A stretch of 64,000 nt of DNA from Aliivibrio fischeri. GTDB lineage: Bacteria; Pseudomonadota; Gammaproteobacteria; Enterobacterales; Vibrionaceae. The stretch is taken from assembly GCA_038993745.2 (NCBI GenBank), contig CP160629.1, positions 1,860,001 through 1,924,000 of the forward strand, written 5' to 3'. How positions within the stretch are numbered: the first letter of the stretch is position 1; each line of letters begins with the position of its first letter. A model generated the notes under the pieces. That model was not told the DNA's origin. It made no database searches and worked only from the letters and a program-made list of their open reading frames with translations. The translations under genes and the position numbers were made by a program. Shown here one piece after another: positions 1 to 10,159 of the stretch.

Positions 1-417
1 GAAACCTTCTATATGTCTGTTGAATTAGAATACAACAACATGGGAGCCTTCGATTACGATTGGGCTGATGATAACGAATTTGCCAAAAGTCATATTGATG
101 CACACTTCTTCGGCGCTAATTTGAAGTATCGAGCTTATGTTTTTGACTCCGACTTTTTCATCACTAGTATGTTTGGTTACGGTTATTATTATTTAGATAT
201 GGATGTTAACTTCTATCTAGAAGATGGTGGAAAAGGCTACATCGCGAATGGTTCTCAAAGCCGCAGTGCTCTTGGCCTATCTTATGGTTTTGAAGCCGGT
301 TATGATTTTACTGAACACCTTGCTTTAACTGTCGGTCACAATATTGCTAGAGCTATCATGGATGGTATTGGTTACGACTTTGGTACGTCATACCTAGGCT
401 TAAGTTATAAATTCTAA
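1..417 (+). CDS. outer-membrane beta-barrel protein, C-terminal part
   Basis: The frame is open from the first base, so the gene starts upstream of the window and about 138 C-terminal residues are visible. They show alternating aromatic/polar strands rich in Tyr, Gly and Phe, and the chain ends in ...LGLSYKF. A C-terminal Phe after an amphipathic strand is the usual BAM recognition signal of outer-membrane barrels. The spacing of strands fits a small barrel of the OmpA/OmpW size class, but I cannot name the family. The substrate or role is unknown. Confidence 0.7.
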   Translation, partial: ETFYMSVELEYNNMGAFDYDWADDNEFAKSHIDAHFFGANLKYRAYVFDSDFFITSMFGYGYYYLDMDVNFYLEDGGKGYIANGSQSRSALGLSYGFEAGYDFTEHLALTVGHNIARAIMDGIGYDFGTSYLGLSYKF

Positions 418-469
418 CGTCCTCCCGACATAACAAGTTGTTTGGATCATTTCATTCCATTTAAAATAT

Positions 470-506
470 GAGTACACTTGTTTTAATTATTACAACAGGT
501 GTACTC
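470..506 (+). promoter_or_regulatory. leader hairpin covering the yccT ribosome binding site
   Basis: Positions 470-482 and 494-506 form a 13-bp stem with one G-T wobble and an 11-nt AT loop. The AGG at 497-499, the only plausible Shine-Dalgarno for the ATG at 509, lies inside the 3' strand. No T-tract follows, so it is a poor terminator for the upstream gene; occlusion of translation start is the better reading. Function is inferred. Confidence 0.5.
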
Positions 507-508
507 CA

Positions 509-1138
509 ATGAAAATACAATCTATTTTTGCTGCTAGCTTTTGTCTTCTTTCATCTATTTCTGCACATGCGGCTATTCAATTAACTGTACCTGACGAAGT
601 TGAACTGATTCTTGTTGATAACCAAGAAGTAAAGCTTGAGAGTTCATTCTTTTCTACAACATCAACGCTTGATTTAGAAAATGGTAAACACCAAATTGTT
701 TTTAGATATAATCCTGTATTCAAGCAAGGTAAAGATAATATCATTGTATCAAGCGACATCATCGTCTCGACATTTTCTGCAGAAGATAAAGAAATAAGCT
801 TTAAATTCCCAACCTATAACTCTCCAGAAAAAGCCAAAGCATTTAATCGCGATCTAAATTGGGAGTTAATAGATAAAAACAATAATAGTATTCCTTTCGC
901 TCAGTCACAATTGATCTACAACGGAATGCAAGTTGGTCGAAATATTCAATTCGAAGTCGCAAAATTTAATACTACAGAGCACCCTGCTGCCTTTAAAGAA
1001 GGTATGGTTACCGTAACTCATAAAGAAATTAAAAATGAGCAAGGTGATAATACAGCAGAACAAATGCTGCATTATTGGTATGAGAAAGCCGATCAAGCTA
1101 CAAAAGAACGCTTCTTAAAATCAATTACTAATAAGTAA
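509..1138 (+). CDS. yccT: YccT/DUF2057 (UPF0319) family periplasmic protein
   Basis: A 209-residue protein with a clear signal peptide (about residues 1-21, ending AHA). The mature N-terminus has the family's pattern: LTVPDEVELILVDNQEV followed by a 'LENGKHQIVFRY' segment. In enterobacteria YccT (CsgI) is a periplasmic inhibitor of curli assembly; whether it has that role here is unknown. In E. coli yccT sits next to mgsA and helD. Both are present downstream here but separated by a pseudopilin, a chemoreceptor and torS/torT, suggesting insertion into an ancestral block. The start follows a hairpin that buries the ribosome binding site. Confidence 0.85.
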   Translation: MKIQSIFAASFCLLSSISAHAAIQLTVPDEVELILVDNQEVKLESSFFSTTSTLDLENGKHQIVFRYNPVFKQGKDNIIVSSDIIVSTFSAEDKEISFKFPTYNSPEKAKAFNRDLNWELIDKNNNSIPFAQSQLIYNGMQVGRNIQFEVAKFNTTEHPAAFKEGMVTVTHKEIKNEQGDNTAEQMLHYWYEKADQATKERFLKSITNK

Positions 1139-1162
1139 ATTTATCCACATCAAAGGAATTGT

Positions 1163-1723
1163 ATGGGTAAAAATGGACTTGGATTTACCTTAATCGAACT
1201 CGTTATTGCGATTACTGTTGCGGCAGTAATTGCAATTATCGCTATTCCAAAATTTTTTAGCTACACCTCAGAATCCTACATTGCGCAAGCAGAAGGGATT
1301 GCTCAAAATTTTGAACAAAGTGTTCGATTAACCCAATATCGATGGATTGCTAATGGCAATTTACAGTCAGGAAATGATGTTCAAGGTTTTGCTAATGATC
1401 AACTTGATGTAAACCTAAATGGCTTTCCTATTGGTATTAATAAAAACAACCCAATGGCACAACCAAATAACATTGGTAGAGGTAAAAAAGGATGTAATGA
1501 TCTTTGGAATACACTCTTAATTGATCCACCTAGTGTTTCTCATAAAAAAAAGACTGACTCTGATTTTCTATCAATACGTTATAGCAGTGAAGACAGTAGT
1601 TTTCAGGACGCTTGCTACTACATAAATAAGCATTACCAATACACAGCAGATCCGCTTACTTCTGGCATTGTTATTTCATATAACTCAACAACAGGTAAAG
1701 TTATTGTGATAACACATTTATAA
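1163..1723 (+). CDS. orphan type IV pilin-like (pseudopilin) protein
   Basis: The protein (186 aa) opens with a short basic leader MGKNGLG then FTLIEL, the prepilin peptidase (PilD) cleavage and N-methylation site with the conserved Glu at mature +5. A hydrophobic helix of about 20 residues follows. The C-terminal domain is soluble and has two cysteines (KKGCNDLWNTLL and DACYYI) that could form a disulfide. It lies 24 bp after yccT with no other pilus gene nearby. A paralogue at 29031-29588 shares the GFP-x-G, GC-x-x-LWN and AC-x-YY motifs. It could be a minor pilin of the MSHA or type IV system encoded elsewhere. Confidence 0.8.
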   Translation: MGKNGLGFTLIELVIAITVAAVIAIIAIPKFFSYTSESYIAQAEGIAQNFEQSVRLTQYRWIANGNLQSGNDVQGFANDQLDVNLNGFPIGINKNNPMAQPNNIGRGKKGCNDLWNTLLIDPPSVSHKKKTDSDFLSIRYSSEDSSFQDACYYINKHYQYTADPLTSGIVISYNSTTGKVIVITHL

Positions 1724-1725
1724 AA

Positions 1726-1753
1726 AAAGGCTTATCAACAATGATAAGCCTTT
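1726..1753. terminator. bidirectional rho-independent terminator
   Basis: A perfect 12-bp stem (AAAGGCTTATCA with its complement) around a 4-nt loop, flanked by A-run and T-run. It serves the pseudopilin gene on + and the chemoreceptor gene on -, which converge here. Confidence 0.85.
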
Positions 1754-1770
1754 CATTCTTATAGTTAATA

Positions 1771-3411
1771 TTACACTCTAAATTGTGACACTAATTGATC
1801 TAATCGCTCACATTGCTCGGATAATAAAGCACAAGCGCTTTCTGATTGGTTTACCATTTCAACCATTTGTCTACTGTTATCAGTAATTCGTTGAACGTTA
1901 TTATTAACATCTTCGCTCACTTGGCTTTGTTGATTAGCAGCCGTTGCAATATGTGTATTCATATCGTTCATAACAATAATGGCATTGGTAATTTGAGCTA
2001 AAGATTGTGATGCTTGATTAGCTAACTCTATTGTTTCAACACCACTCTGATTACTCGCATTAATCGCTTGTACCGCTTCTTTTGCACCTAGTTGAAGGCG
2101 CTCGATCATTTTTTGAATTTCACCAGTGCTATCTTGAGTCTTACTTGCTAACGCTCTTACTTCATCAGCAACAACAGCAAAACCTCTCCCTTGTTCACCC
2201 GCACGAGCAGCTTCAATCGCTGCATTAAGTGCCAACAAGTTGGTTTGCTCAGCAATACCTTTAATCACATCTAAAATAGAGGCAATATTTGCAACATCAG
2301 TATCTAATGTTTGAATCACTTTGCCAGCCTGATTTATCTCATCCGCTAAGCTCTGAATTGACCCCACAGTTTGTTGAAGAATATTATCAGTAACCTCAGC
2401 TTCCGCTGTCGCTCCTTGACTCGCCTCTGCAGCATCATTCGCATTTTCATTAACCGTCGAACTTGTTACTTGCATTTCATGCACTGCAGCAGCAACCACT
2501 TCACTTTCTTGTTGCTGATTCATCGAGAATTGAGCTACGTTTTGAGTTTGTGCTTTAATACTTTCCATTTCAGCACGTACAGCATTAGATGAAGCTATAA
2601 CCTCTTGTACTGTTCCGTGAATTTTAGAAATAAACTGATTGAACGCTTGAGCTAACTTTCCTAGTTCATCAGTAGAATCAATGCTAATTCGTTTTGATAA
2701 ATCACCTTCACCAGAGGCAACATCTGACATTGCACTTTCAAGTGAGCGAATTGGTTTTACGATCCAATTAATCGATAGCCAAAGGGCTAACATAGCAACA
2801 ATAATCGCACTAATCGCACTAACTTGAGAAACCAGTTTCCCAAACTCTATACCTGTTTGACTTTGTTCTCTTAGCTTAACTTGTTCCGCCATAATTAAAC
2901 GACTGATAGATTTTAGTTGTTTTCTAATGACTTTAAATTGTTTCTCTAGCTCTGCACTATTTTGAGCATAATAAACTTGAGCAGTTTCAGGGTGCTCAAA
3001 TAACGGTTCGTAAAGTTGAATCCATCTTTGAGTTGCCGTTACCAAAACAGTCAATTCTGATGCCGTATTCATAGACAGAATCTGGTTGTCATATAAATCT
3101 TGTACTTTTTTCATTCTAGGAACGGCTTTATACGCATTATCTTTGAATTCAAAAGTATGATGATCAATATCCGCTTGAGACTTTGACAACATAAGACCTT
3201 GAGTTGCAGCGATAACTTGATAAAGATCGCGATAGGCATCTTCCAGGCTATCGTTAACAGGTTCTACTAACTCAACAAGCGTGTGATTCATTTCTGTCTG
3301 TTTATTTAAATTCACAATATTCAAAACAGAAATAACACTAAATAGTAAAACAACAGCAATAATCGGCATTGCTATTTTGTAACTGATTGATAAACGTCCA
3401 ATTAGCTTCAT
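1771..3411 (-). CDS. methyl-accepting chemotaxis protein
   Basis: A 546-residue chemoreceptor. TM1 is about residues 12-32, followed by a helical periplasmic sensor of about 160 residues, TM2 about 195-217, HAMP about 215-268, and a long cytoplasmic coiled coil. The signalling hairpin near 384-420 carries the conserved [19 protein letters not shown] core and [15 protein letters not shown], the CheA/CheW contact tip. The sensor looks like a four-helix-bundle type rather than Cache, so the ligand cannot be predicted. No C-terminal CheR/CheB pentapeptide is seen. The gene is monocistronic, between a shared terminator and a 130-bp upstream AT-rich gap. Confidence 0.93.
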   Translation of the reverse strand: MKLIGRLSISYKIAMPIIAVVLLFSVISVLNIVNLNKQTEMNHTLVELVEPVNDSLEDAYRDLYQVIAATQGLMLSKSQADIDHHTFEFKDNAYKAVPRMKKVQDLYDNQILSMNTASELTVLVTATQRWIQLYEPLFEHPETAQVYYAQNSAELEKQFKVIRKQLKSISRLIMAEQVKLREQSQTGIEFGKLVSQVSAISAIIVAMLALWLSINWIVKPIRSLESAMSDVASGEGDLSKRISIDSTDELGKLAQAFNQFISKIHGTVQEVIASSNAVRAEMESIKAQTQNVAQFSMNQQQESEVVAAAVHEMQVTSSTVNENANDAAEASQGATAEAEVTDNILQQTVGSIQSLADEINQAGKVIQTLDTDVANIASILDVIKGIAEQTNLLALNAAIEAARAGEQGRGFAVVADEVRALASKTQDSTGEIQKMIERLQLGAKEAVQAINASNQSGVETIELANQASQSLAQITNAIIVMNDMNTHIATAANQQSQVSEDVNNNVQRITDNSRQMVEMVNQSESACALLSEQCERLDQLVSQFRV

Positions 3412-3543
3412 AACCTCTCCTAAGGCAAACCAGCACTAATATTTTTTGGATATTATCAAATAACATTACAAACATAATTATAAATAACATGAATATATGA
3501 AATGAATTTCATTCACCATTATTTTAAACGCGCAATTTATTTC

Positions 3544-6420
3544 TTATTTAAAAAAAGCATCCAGTGCCAAAATAGCAGCGCCATAAACCTGACTTATTTC
3601 GTCATTTCTGCACAAAGATATATCGTTATTTTTACCATATTGCTCATATTGGTGACATAACGTATGTAGCTGCATTAAGCCCATACTACCTGCTGAACCT
3701 TTTAGTTTATGGGCTAATTGATTCACTTGATAACAATCTTGATTTGAAATTGCCGTTTGTAACTCCTCTAAATTTTCTTTGGAAGACGTTTTAAAAACAC
3801 CGACAATTTTACGCATTCGGTCTTCACCTAATACGTTAATATCACCTTGCAATACTTTTTCATTTAATATCATTTCATTTTCCTCTGTTTCGATTCCAGC
3901 TTCCATCTCTAGTTGTAAACTCGGAATAATGACGGGAGCTTTCAAATTTGACTTCCCATCATTTAAGATGCGATTCAATGTGCTTACTAATTGATTTTCA
4001 ACTAATGGTTTTGCTAAAAAGCCATTAAAACCAGCAGAAAGATAACTCTCTACATCTTCATGAAAAACATGTGCCGAAACCGCTAACATTGGGAGTTCGT
4101 CTTGGTGGTCGTCTTTTGTCGCATAAATTTCTCTTAGACGTTTTTGTAAGGTCACACCATCCGTATCAGGTAAATTAATATCTAACAGAAGTAAATCAAA
4201 TTGATGCTTTTCAATGGCTTCTTCGGCTTTTTTACCTGTATCTACAGCAATAACATGATGTCCTAGACGTTCTAGAAAACCAATGGCAACCATCTGATTG
4301 ACTGGATTATCTTCCACTAAAAGAATATTAACAGGTGCAATATCTATTGCTGTTTTATCATCATTCAATGATTCAACAGGCTGACCTTCATCAAGCTCAA
4401 GAGAGAACCAAAATGTACTACCTTGACCTTCTATAGATTCGACACCAATCTCGCCATCCATCGCTTCAATTAGGCGTTGACTAATGGCTAGCCCTAACCC
4501 TGTTCCACCACTAACTTTCATGCCCTCTTCAGCTTGAGTGAATACATCAAACAAAGTATCTATTTCATGCTCAGCAATCCCAACACCAGTATCAATGACT
4601 TCAAATAAAAGTGTTGTGTCCAAAATAAGGCTTAACTGAATTGTTACGCTACCTGTATGAGTAAATTTAATTGCATTCCCAACAAAGTTATTTAATACCT
4701 GACGAATACGTGAACAATCACCGCTCCACCACTCAGGGGTATCAACAGGCACATTAACCGATAATGTAATTCCTTTTTGTTGAGCTCGAGAGCTAAATAA
4801 ATGATGTACATCCGTAATCATTGATTGAACACTAAAGTTCTTCTTACGAATGGATAAATGTCCAGCTTCAATTTTTGAGTAATCCAGTATGTCATTCAAT
4901 AAATCCAATAAGTTTTCACCACTACGATTAATGATATCAACATACTGTTTTTGTTGAGCAGTTAAACCGCTCCCACGAAGCAGCTCACCGGTTCCAAGTA
5001 CACCATTTAAAGGAGTTCGAATTTCATGACTCATAGTTGCAAGGAACGCTGATTTTGCTCTGTTTGCTTGCTCAGCAAGATCCCTTGCTTTATCGTGGTT
5101 AATAATCTCGACATTAAGTCGTTCATTGCTCGACTTAAGCTCTTGGGTTCGTTGTGCTATTTGTAATTCTAAGCTGTCTTTATATTCTTTCAGTTCTTGA
5201 GCTGTATCCCTGGCAATAAGAATTGAACGTCCCATACGAGCTAACTCATCGTCACCAGTAGTATCCAATTCTATATCTAATTGCCCATTAGCTACGTTAG
5301 TGATTGCTTCTTCATATTGATTTAATCGTGTAATCACACGTGCATAAACATAACGCCACATGATGTAGATAACGAGGCATAGACCAAGCATTGTTATTGA
5401 TATCAATAATTGCTGTACGACTTTCAATACAAAGTTAACATCAGCGACCGCTTGTTGAGTTACATCATTTGCCTGTTCAAGTAATTGTGAAATAGTTAAA
5501 TTAAGCTCTTGAAATTTATGAACGTTTTCATCACCTAACAACTTTAGCTTTTGATTTATATCAACCAGCTGAATTAATTCATTAAACAAACGCTCACTCT
5601 TTGTTAAATCATTAGCTAAATCAAGCATTTGCTTTGTTCGACTTGGATCTTCTACCGCTTGTACCCTACGAGTTATAATGGTCATATCACGAGTAAAATC
5701 TTGTCGTAATTTCTCTACTTTTTTGATGTTATGACTGTTTCTTGCATCATCTATCGTATTGACCACTTTAAATGTAAGTAAGCGTAATTCATGCAAACGC
5801 TCTGCTAAATCCAAATCCGTTTCTACCAGAGTATCCAGTGCTTTATAAACCGCTTCTTTTTCGCCATTTTCAACTAAGTCATATATTTTCACGACATTAG
5901 CTATCGTAACGGTATTTGAATTTAATACTTGCGAGCGTGATAACTCCTCCAAACGAAGAGCGGTTTCTGTTAACTTCTGGCTCTTCTCTTGAATCGTTCG
6001 ATGCAGGACTACTTTCTCACCAACGCTTTCACCCATTGTTGCCAAATTATCGACAATGTCTTGAACTTGAAGATCTAAACGAGCTAATAATGCTTTATCA
6101 AATGGATAGACACCTAAACCTTTTAAACGGTGATATAGACTCTCTATCGACTCAAACAGGTCTTTACCGTATTTTTTTCTATCGTCTTCAGAATCAACTT
6201 GTGAGAGTAATTGAGATGTTGAAATGATCTTTGTGCTTAAATCTGAAATGTAACGCGCTTCAATAACGGCAGGTATTGCCGAATCAATTACCGTTCTTTC
6301 TGTTTTTTCTACGTATGAAAACCCAAGAACACCAACAACCGATCCAAATGCCATAAGCGCAATCATCACCATGAATGTGATAAGCAGCTTGCGACCGATC
6401 CCTGTAGAAGCAAATAACAT
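3544..6420 (-). CDS. torS: TMAO-responsive hybrid histidine kinase TorS
   Basis: Tripartite hybrid kinase. From the preferred ATG at 6420 it runs: TM1, a periplasmic helical sensor of about 300 residues, TM2 near 340, HAMP, HisKA with the phosphorylated His near 463 (MSHEIRTPLNG), HATPase with N and G boxes (NAIKFTHTG, DTGVGI, GGTGLGL), a receiver with Asp near 746 (LLLLDINLPDTDG), and an HPt domain with His near 902 (LAHKLKGSAGS). The divergent neighbour torT identifies it as TorS, which senses trimethylamine N-oxide through TorT and phosphorylates TorR. The frame stays open to an ATG at 6462, but the residues after 6420 (MLFASTGIGRKLLI) fit a TorS N-terminus and leave more room for divergent promoters. 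torR and torA are not in the window. Confidence 0.92.
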   Translation of the reverse strand: MLFASTGIGRKLLITFMVMIALMAFGSVVGVLGFSYVEKTERTVIDSAIPAVIEARYISDLSTKIISTSQLLSQVDSEDDRKKYGKDLFESIESLYHRLKGLGVYPFDKALLARLDLQVQDIVDNLATMGESVGEKVVLHRTIQEKSQKLTETALRLEELSRSQVLNSNTVTIANVVKIYDLVENGEKEAVYKALDTLVETDLDLAERLHELRLLTFKVVNTIDDARNSHNIKKVEKLRQDFTRDMTIITRRVQAVEDPSRTKQMLDLANDLTKSERLFNELIQLVDINQKLKLLGDENVHKFQELNLTISQLLEQANDVTQQAVADVNFVLKVVQQLLISITMLGLCLVIYIMWRYVYARVITRLNQYEEAITNVANGQLDIELDTTGDDELARMGRSILIARDTAQELKEYKDSLELQIAQRTQELKSSNERLNVEIINHDKARDLAEQANRAKSAFLATMSHEIRTPLNGVLGTGELLRGSGLTAQQKQYVDIINRSGENLLDLLNDILDYSKIEAGHLSIRKKNFSVQSMITDVHHLFSSRAQQKGITLSVNVPVDTPEWWSGDCSRIRQVLNNFVGNAIKFTHTGSVTIQLSLILDTTLLFEVIDTGVGIAEHEIDTLFDVFTQAEEGMKVSGGTGLGLAISQRLIEAMDGEIGVESIEGQGSTFWFSLELDEGQPVESLNDDKTAIDIAPVNILLVEDNPVNQMVAIGFLERLGHHVIAVDTGKKAEEAIEKHQFDLLLLDINLPDTDGVTLQKRLREIYATKDDHQDELPMLAVSAHVFHEDVESYLSAGFNGFLAKPLVENQLVSTLNRILNDGKSNLKAPVIIPSLQLEMEAGIETEENEMILNEKVLQGDINVLGEDRMRKIVGVFKTSSKENLEELQTAISNQDCYQVNQLAHKLKGSAGSMGLMQLHTLCHQYEQYGKNNDISLCRNDEISQVYGAAILALDAFFK

Positions 6421-6493
6421 AATATTGAAACACTTTGGAAAAAGAAGTAATGCAGGTATCATATCACCAACCTAAAGCCAGTGCGAAGATACC

Positions 6494-7495
6494 ATGAAGC
6501 TTACTTTTCATCTTATATACATTATTTTATTCTCTGTCTTTTTATCGCCTCTTGCCCACGCAAAAACACCTTGGAAATTGTGTGCAATCTACCCACATTT
6601 AAAAGACTCTTACTGGTTATCTGTTAACTATGGAATGGTAAAAGAAGCTAAAGCTCAGCATGTTGAATTAACCGTCTATGAATCTGGTGGTTATCCTAAT
6701 GTTGAACGACAAACTCAACAAATCGAGCAATGTGTATTGAATGGTTCTGATGCAATCATTTTAGGTACCGTTGATCCTATGGCTTTTCAAGCTAACCTTA
6801 TTACGCTTACAAAAGGCATACCTGTTTTTGCTACCGTAAATCAGCTAATTAGTTCCTATCCTCCAGCCACCCCAGTTCATCATGGTGAAGTCGGTGTTGA
6901 TTGGTATGAAATGGGCTATAAAACTGGTGAATTTTTAGCTAAAAGACACCCAAAAGATTCTGGTATCACTTATATTGGGTGGCTCCCTGGTCCTAAAACT
7001 AGAGGTGGAACAAAACCCGTCACCCAAGGTTTTAATGATGCGATTAAAGACAGCGATATTATCGTCAGTGCAACGTACTGGGGTGATAACAGTAAGGAAT
7101 TACAACGCAACTTAATTCAAGATGCTTTGCAAACAGAAAAATTGGATTATTTGGTTGGAGGTGCTGTCGCAATTGAGGTGGCAATCAGTGAAGTCGCAAG
7201 CCGAAAAATGCAAAATCAAGTGGGTTTAGTCTCTACTTACTTAAGTCATGCAGTATATCGCGGTTTATTACGTAATCGCGTGTTATTCTCCCCCACTGAT
7301 AAAATGGTATTACAGGGACAGCTGAGTATTCAACAAGCGGTGAGTTATCTTAATAAACACCCACTGTCTTTTCAGTTATCACCAAAAATTGAAGCATTAA
7401 CACCGCAGCATTTACCAAAAAAAGTTCTCGAAGAATCACTCTCACCTGCAGAGTATCGTCCTACTTTTTTCGTATCAGCTGAGAACAATAATTAA
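6494..7495 (+). CDS. torT: TMAO reductase system periplasmic protein TorT
   Basis: A 333-residue periplasmic binding protein with a signal peptide (about 1-23, ending AHA). The mature protein has the type-1 periplasmic-binding/LacI-like fold pattern: CAIYPHLKDSYWLSVNYGM at the start and GSDAIILGTVDP in the first lobe. TorT binds TMAO and presents it to the TorS sensor domain. It is transcribed divergently from torS, with about 70 bp between the chosen starts, so their promoters must overlap. The ribosome binding site is weak (GAAG, 8 nt before the ATG). Confidence 0.92.
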   Translation: MKLTFHLIYIILFSVFLSPLAHAKTPWKLCAIYPHLKDSYWLSVNYGMVKEAKAQHVELTVYESGGYPNVERQTQQIEQCVLNGSDAIILGTVDPMAFQANLITLTKGIPVFATVNQLISSYPPATPVHHGEVGVDWYEMGYKTGEFLAKRHPKDSGITYIGWLPGPKTRGGTKPVTQGFNDAIKDSDIIVSATYWGDNSKELQRNLIQDALQTEKLDYLVGGAVAIEVAISEVASRKMQNQVGLVSTYLSHAVYRGLLRNRVLFSPTDKMVLQGQLSIQQAVSYLNKHPLSFQLSPKIEALTPQHLPKKVLEESLSPAEYRPTFFVSAENNN

Positions 7496-7535
7496 AACAA
7501 CGCTTATATATTGTCATAAAATTGAGGTATAGACG

Positions 7536-7568
7536 TTGTACCCTCTACAAATTGTACCCTGCTATAAA
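7536..7568 (+). promoter_or_regulatory. direct repeats and -10-like box upstream of mgsA
   Basis: TTGTACCCT occurs at 7536-7544 and again at 7552-7560, 16 bp apart, followed by TATAAA at 7563-7568. The -35 spacing is not standard (21 bp from the first repeat). The repeats could be a regulator site overlapping the mgsA promoter. No known motif is recognised. Confidence 0.3.
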
Positions 7569-7587
7569 ATAGGAATAAGGAATATCA

Positions 7588-8043
7588 ATGAATAAAACAA
7601 CAAGGGTCATGCCTGCACATAAACACATTGCATTAGTTGCTCATGATAATTACAAACCAGAATTATTACGTTGGGTAAAAGAGAATAAAGATGCCTTACA
7701 AGGTCATTTTCTTTATGCGACGGGAACAACTGGCCGCATTCTAAGTAAAGAAACAGGTTTAGCAATAAAGAGTTTATTGAGCGGTCCTATGGGGGGAGAT
7801 CAGCAACTTGGCGCTCTTATCTCTGAAGGAAAAATCGATATGATGATTTTCTTTTGGGATCCTCTAAACGCCGTACCGCATGATCCTGATGTAAAAGCGC
7901 TTCTACGCATTGCAACAGTATGGAATGTTCCCGTAGCAATGAACCGTGCAAGTGCCAAATTTATGATTTCTGCTCCTCAAATGGAAGAAGAAGTATCAAT
8001 CGAAATTCCTGATTATGATGCTTATTTAGCTGAACGCGTTTAG
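7588..8043 (+). CDS. mgsA: methylglyoxal synthase
   Basis: The 151-residue protein matches MgsA end to end: [15 protein letters not shown] at the N-terminus, the phosphate-binding [25 protein letters not shown] with the catalytic Asp, and [20 protein letters not shown]. It converts dihydroxyacetone phosphate to methylglyoxal and phosphate in the cytoplasm, a bypass that relieves sugar-phosphate stress. A good ribosome binding site (AAGGA) precedes the ATG. It converges on helD across a shared terminator, the same pairing as in E. coli. Confidence 0.97.
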   Translation: MNKTTRVMPAHKHIALVAHDNYKPELLRWVKENKDALQGHFLYATGTTGRILSKETGLAIKSLLSGPMGGDQQLGALISEGKIDMMIFFWDPLNAVPHDPDVKALLRIATVWNVPVAMNRASAKFMISAPQMEEEVSIEIPDYDAYLAERV

Positions 8044-8054
8044 CTTAATAAAAA

Positions 8055-8081
8055 AATAGCCGCTATTTTCGAGCGGCTATT
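8055..8081. terminator. bidirectional terminator between mgsA and helD
   Basis: A 10-bp stem (AATAGCCGCT and complement) with a 7-nt loop, preceded by an A7 run (T-tract on the minus strand) and followed by TCTATT. It separates two convergent genes. Confidence 0.8.
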
Positions 8082-8095
8082 CTATTGTCCTTAAG

Positions 8096-10159
8096 TTATT
8101 CAATTATCACTGGATAATCTTTATCCACGATCTCTTGTACAAATGGAGATGGTTTACCATGATAAACAATCCATACCTTTTTCTTTGCACGAGTTAAAGC
8201 GACATAGAATAGTCGTCGCTCTTCAGCATATGGAAAGCTTTCTGCATGAGGAAGTAAAGCCGTATCTAATGACTCCGCTCGCTCTTTCATCGGGAATTGT
8301 CCATCCGTCATCTCTACAATAAAGACATAATCTGCTTCAGTCCCTTTACTAGCATGACATGTATTATATTCCAAATTCAAACCAGGATAGAACTTAACCC
8401 ACTCGTCAAAGCTATCAGGCTTATGATTATGGTTACGGCCAAGAATCACGACTTTTTCGCCATCACGAATATTTTTAGATAATGATAAGAGCTCTTTTTC
8501 TATAGATTGATGCTCTATTACTTTCACTGCCTTTCTTTTCTTTTTAGTGAAACTATTTAGCTCTTTTTTAAGCTGCATAGGGTTCTCTTGAACAAAGCGA
8601 TTTGCTACCGCCCCTATTTGATCATTAAAACGATACGTTGTCGATAAATGAGCAATTTGTGTCGATTGAAAACGATTTTCAAACCCTGTAGTTAGCGACA
8701 CATCTGCACCAGCAAAACGGTATATCGCTTGCCAATCATCACCAACAGCAAATAGCGTAGCCTTAGTTTGATGTTTATTTTCGGTGTGACAAATGGCTTC
8801 AATCAAATCTAAACGTTGCGGTGAAATATCTTGATATTCATCAACCATTACAAATGACCAAGGCAATTCATACTTGTTATCAGCAATGTATGCTCTAGCC
8901 TTAGTAATCATTGATTCATAATCAATCGCATCTTCTTGTTTCAGCGTTCTTTCATACGCCTTAAAGAATGGCCAAACAATATTCAATTCACTTTTTAAGC
9001 GCTGCGCATCAGGATGAAACTCAATCTTTTCAACAATGCTTTTCTTATCTAATTGCAGACTATTTAATTGGCAAATTTGTTTATAAAGCCATTCTTGTAA
9101 CTTTTCATTGTGCGATTCTTCTCTTAAATCGACATCACCACGCAAATAAGCAATTGGCCATTTCTTAAGGTGCTTCTTCCAACGGTTCATCGCTGTTGCA
9201 TTTTTCCATTCGGAATCCAAAACATGCACAAACCATTCTTTACGTGCTTTAACATCAGTAACTAAACATGATAGCTTTGGCTGTTGATATTCAACATGAC
9301 GAATAATATCTAAGCCCAATTGATGAAAAGTAGCGACTTTGACTCGTTGGCCTATTTCAAAACCGAGTTTATCAATAATACGCCCTGACATTTCTTGTGC
9401 AGCTTGACGACCAAAAGCCAATAACAAAATTTCGTCGGCTTGAGCTTGTCCACTTTGAATTAAATAATTTACACGGGCAACCAATACACTTGTTTTACCT
9501 GAGCCTGCTCCAGCTAAAACTAAGGTGTGATCTTCATTTAATAGCAAAGCACTTTGCTGAGATTCATTTAGGGGCTGTGATTCACACTCAGAAAAAAACG
9601 TTTTCCATTCTACTTTTTGCTCTTCTAACCAATTATCATTCAAGACTTTTAATTGTTCTTCTGGCTCAGTAAGCCAATCAATAACAGGGGCAATACAATC
9701 AGGTTGAAGCTGTTCAGCTAAAGGAATGGAAATCTTCGTCTGCTCGAAAAGATCATATAACTTTTCGACCATCATTAAAGCTTCTGTTTGCTTTAAAAAG
9801 CGCTTGTTTGCACTAAAATTTTCGATTAATTCAATCATCTGTGGTTGCAGCTGATTTAACAGCAATACTTTTGATTCTTTCCAATCAGCATAAGCATTTA
9901 ACACTGCATTAATTATGGCATCACACTCTTCCCATGGAAGTCCAGATACTCGCCATGCCACTTGTTCATTGCGATTATAAAAACAAAGCGCTCCCCAAAT
10001 AAGGCCTCTTTCAAAAGTCACTTTTCCACTCCATTTATCAAATGGAACAGATACTTGATATTTATGTGAGGTAAACAACAGCTGCTCTTGCTCTAATTCA
10101 AGTTGATAAAAGTCACCTTGAACTAACCACTGAGCGAAAGGGGTTGCTTTGATCTGCAT
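8096..10159 (-). CDS. helD: DNA helicase IV
   Basis: UvrD/Rep-type superfamily 1 helicase of 687 residues, close to the 684 of E. coli HelD. The first 190 residues are the HelD-specific N-terminal domain. Walker A is LAGAGSGKTS near residues 215-224, Walker B is FVMVDEYQDISPQRL, motif III is FAVGDDWQAIYRFAGAD, and motif VI is FYVALTRAKKKVWIV near the C-terminus. It unwinds DNA 3'-5' in recombination and repair. It converges on mgsA and is divergent from yccS, whose start is 192 bp away. Confidence 0.95.
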   Translation of the reverse strand: MQIKATPFAQWLVQGDFYQLELEQEQLLFTSHKYQVSVPFDKWSGKVTFERGLIWGALCFYNRNEQVAWRVSGLPWEECDAIINAVLNAYADWKESKVLLLNQLQPQMIELIENFSANKRFLKQTEALMMVEKLYDLFEQTKISIPLAEQLQPDCIAPVIDWLTEPEEQLKVLNDNWLEEQKVEWKTFFSECESQPLNESQQSALLLNEDHTLVLAGAGSGKTSVLVARVNYLIQSGQAQADEILLLAFGRQAAQEMSGRIIDKLGFEIGQRVKVATFHQLGLDIIRHVEYQQPKLSCLVTDVKARKEWFVHVLDSEWKNATAMNRWKKHLKKWPIAYLRGDVDLREESHNEKLQEWLYKQICQLNSLQLDKKSIVEKIEFHPDAQRLKSELNIVWPFFKAYERTLKQEDAIDYESMITKARAYIADNKYELPWSFVMVDEYQDISPQRLDLIEAICHTENKHQTKATLFAVGDDWQAIYRFAGADVSLTTGFENRFQSTQIAHLSTTYRFNDQIGAVANRFVQENPMQLKKELNSFTKKKRKAVKVIEHQSIEKELLSLSKNIRDGEKVVILGRNHNHKPDSFDEWVKFYPGLNLEYNTCHASKGTEADYVFIVEMTDGQFPMKERAESLDTALLPHAESFPYAEERRLFYVALTRAKKKVWIVYHGKPSPFVQEIVDKDYPVIIE

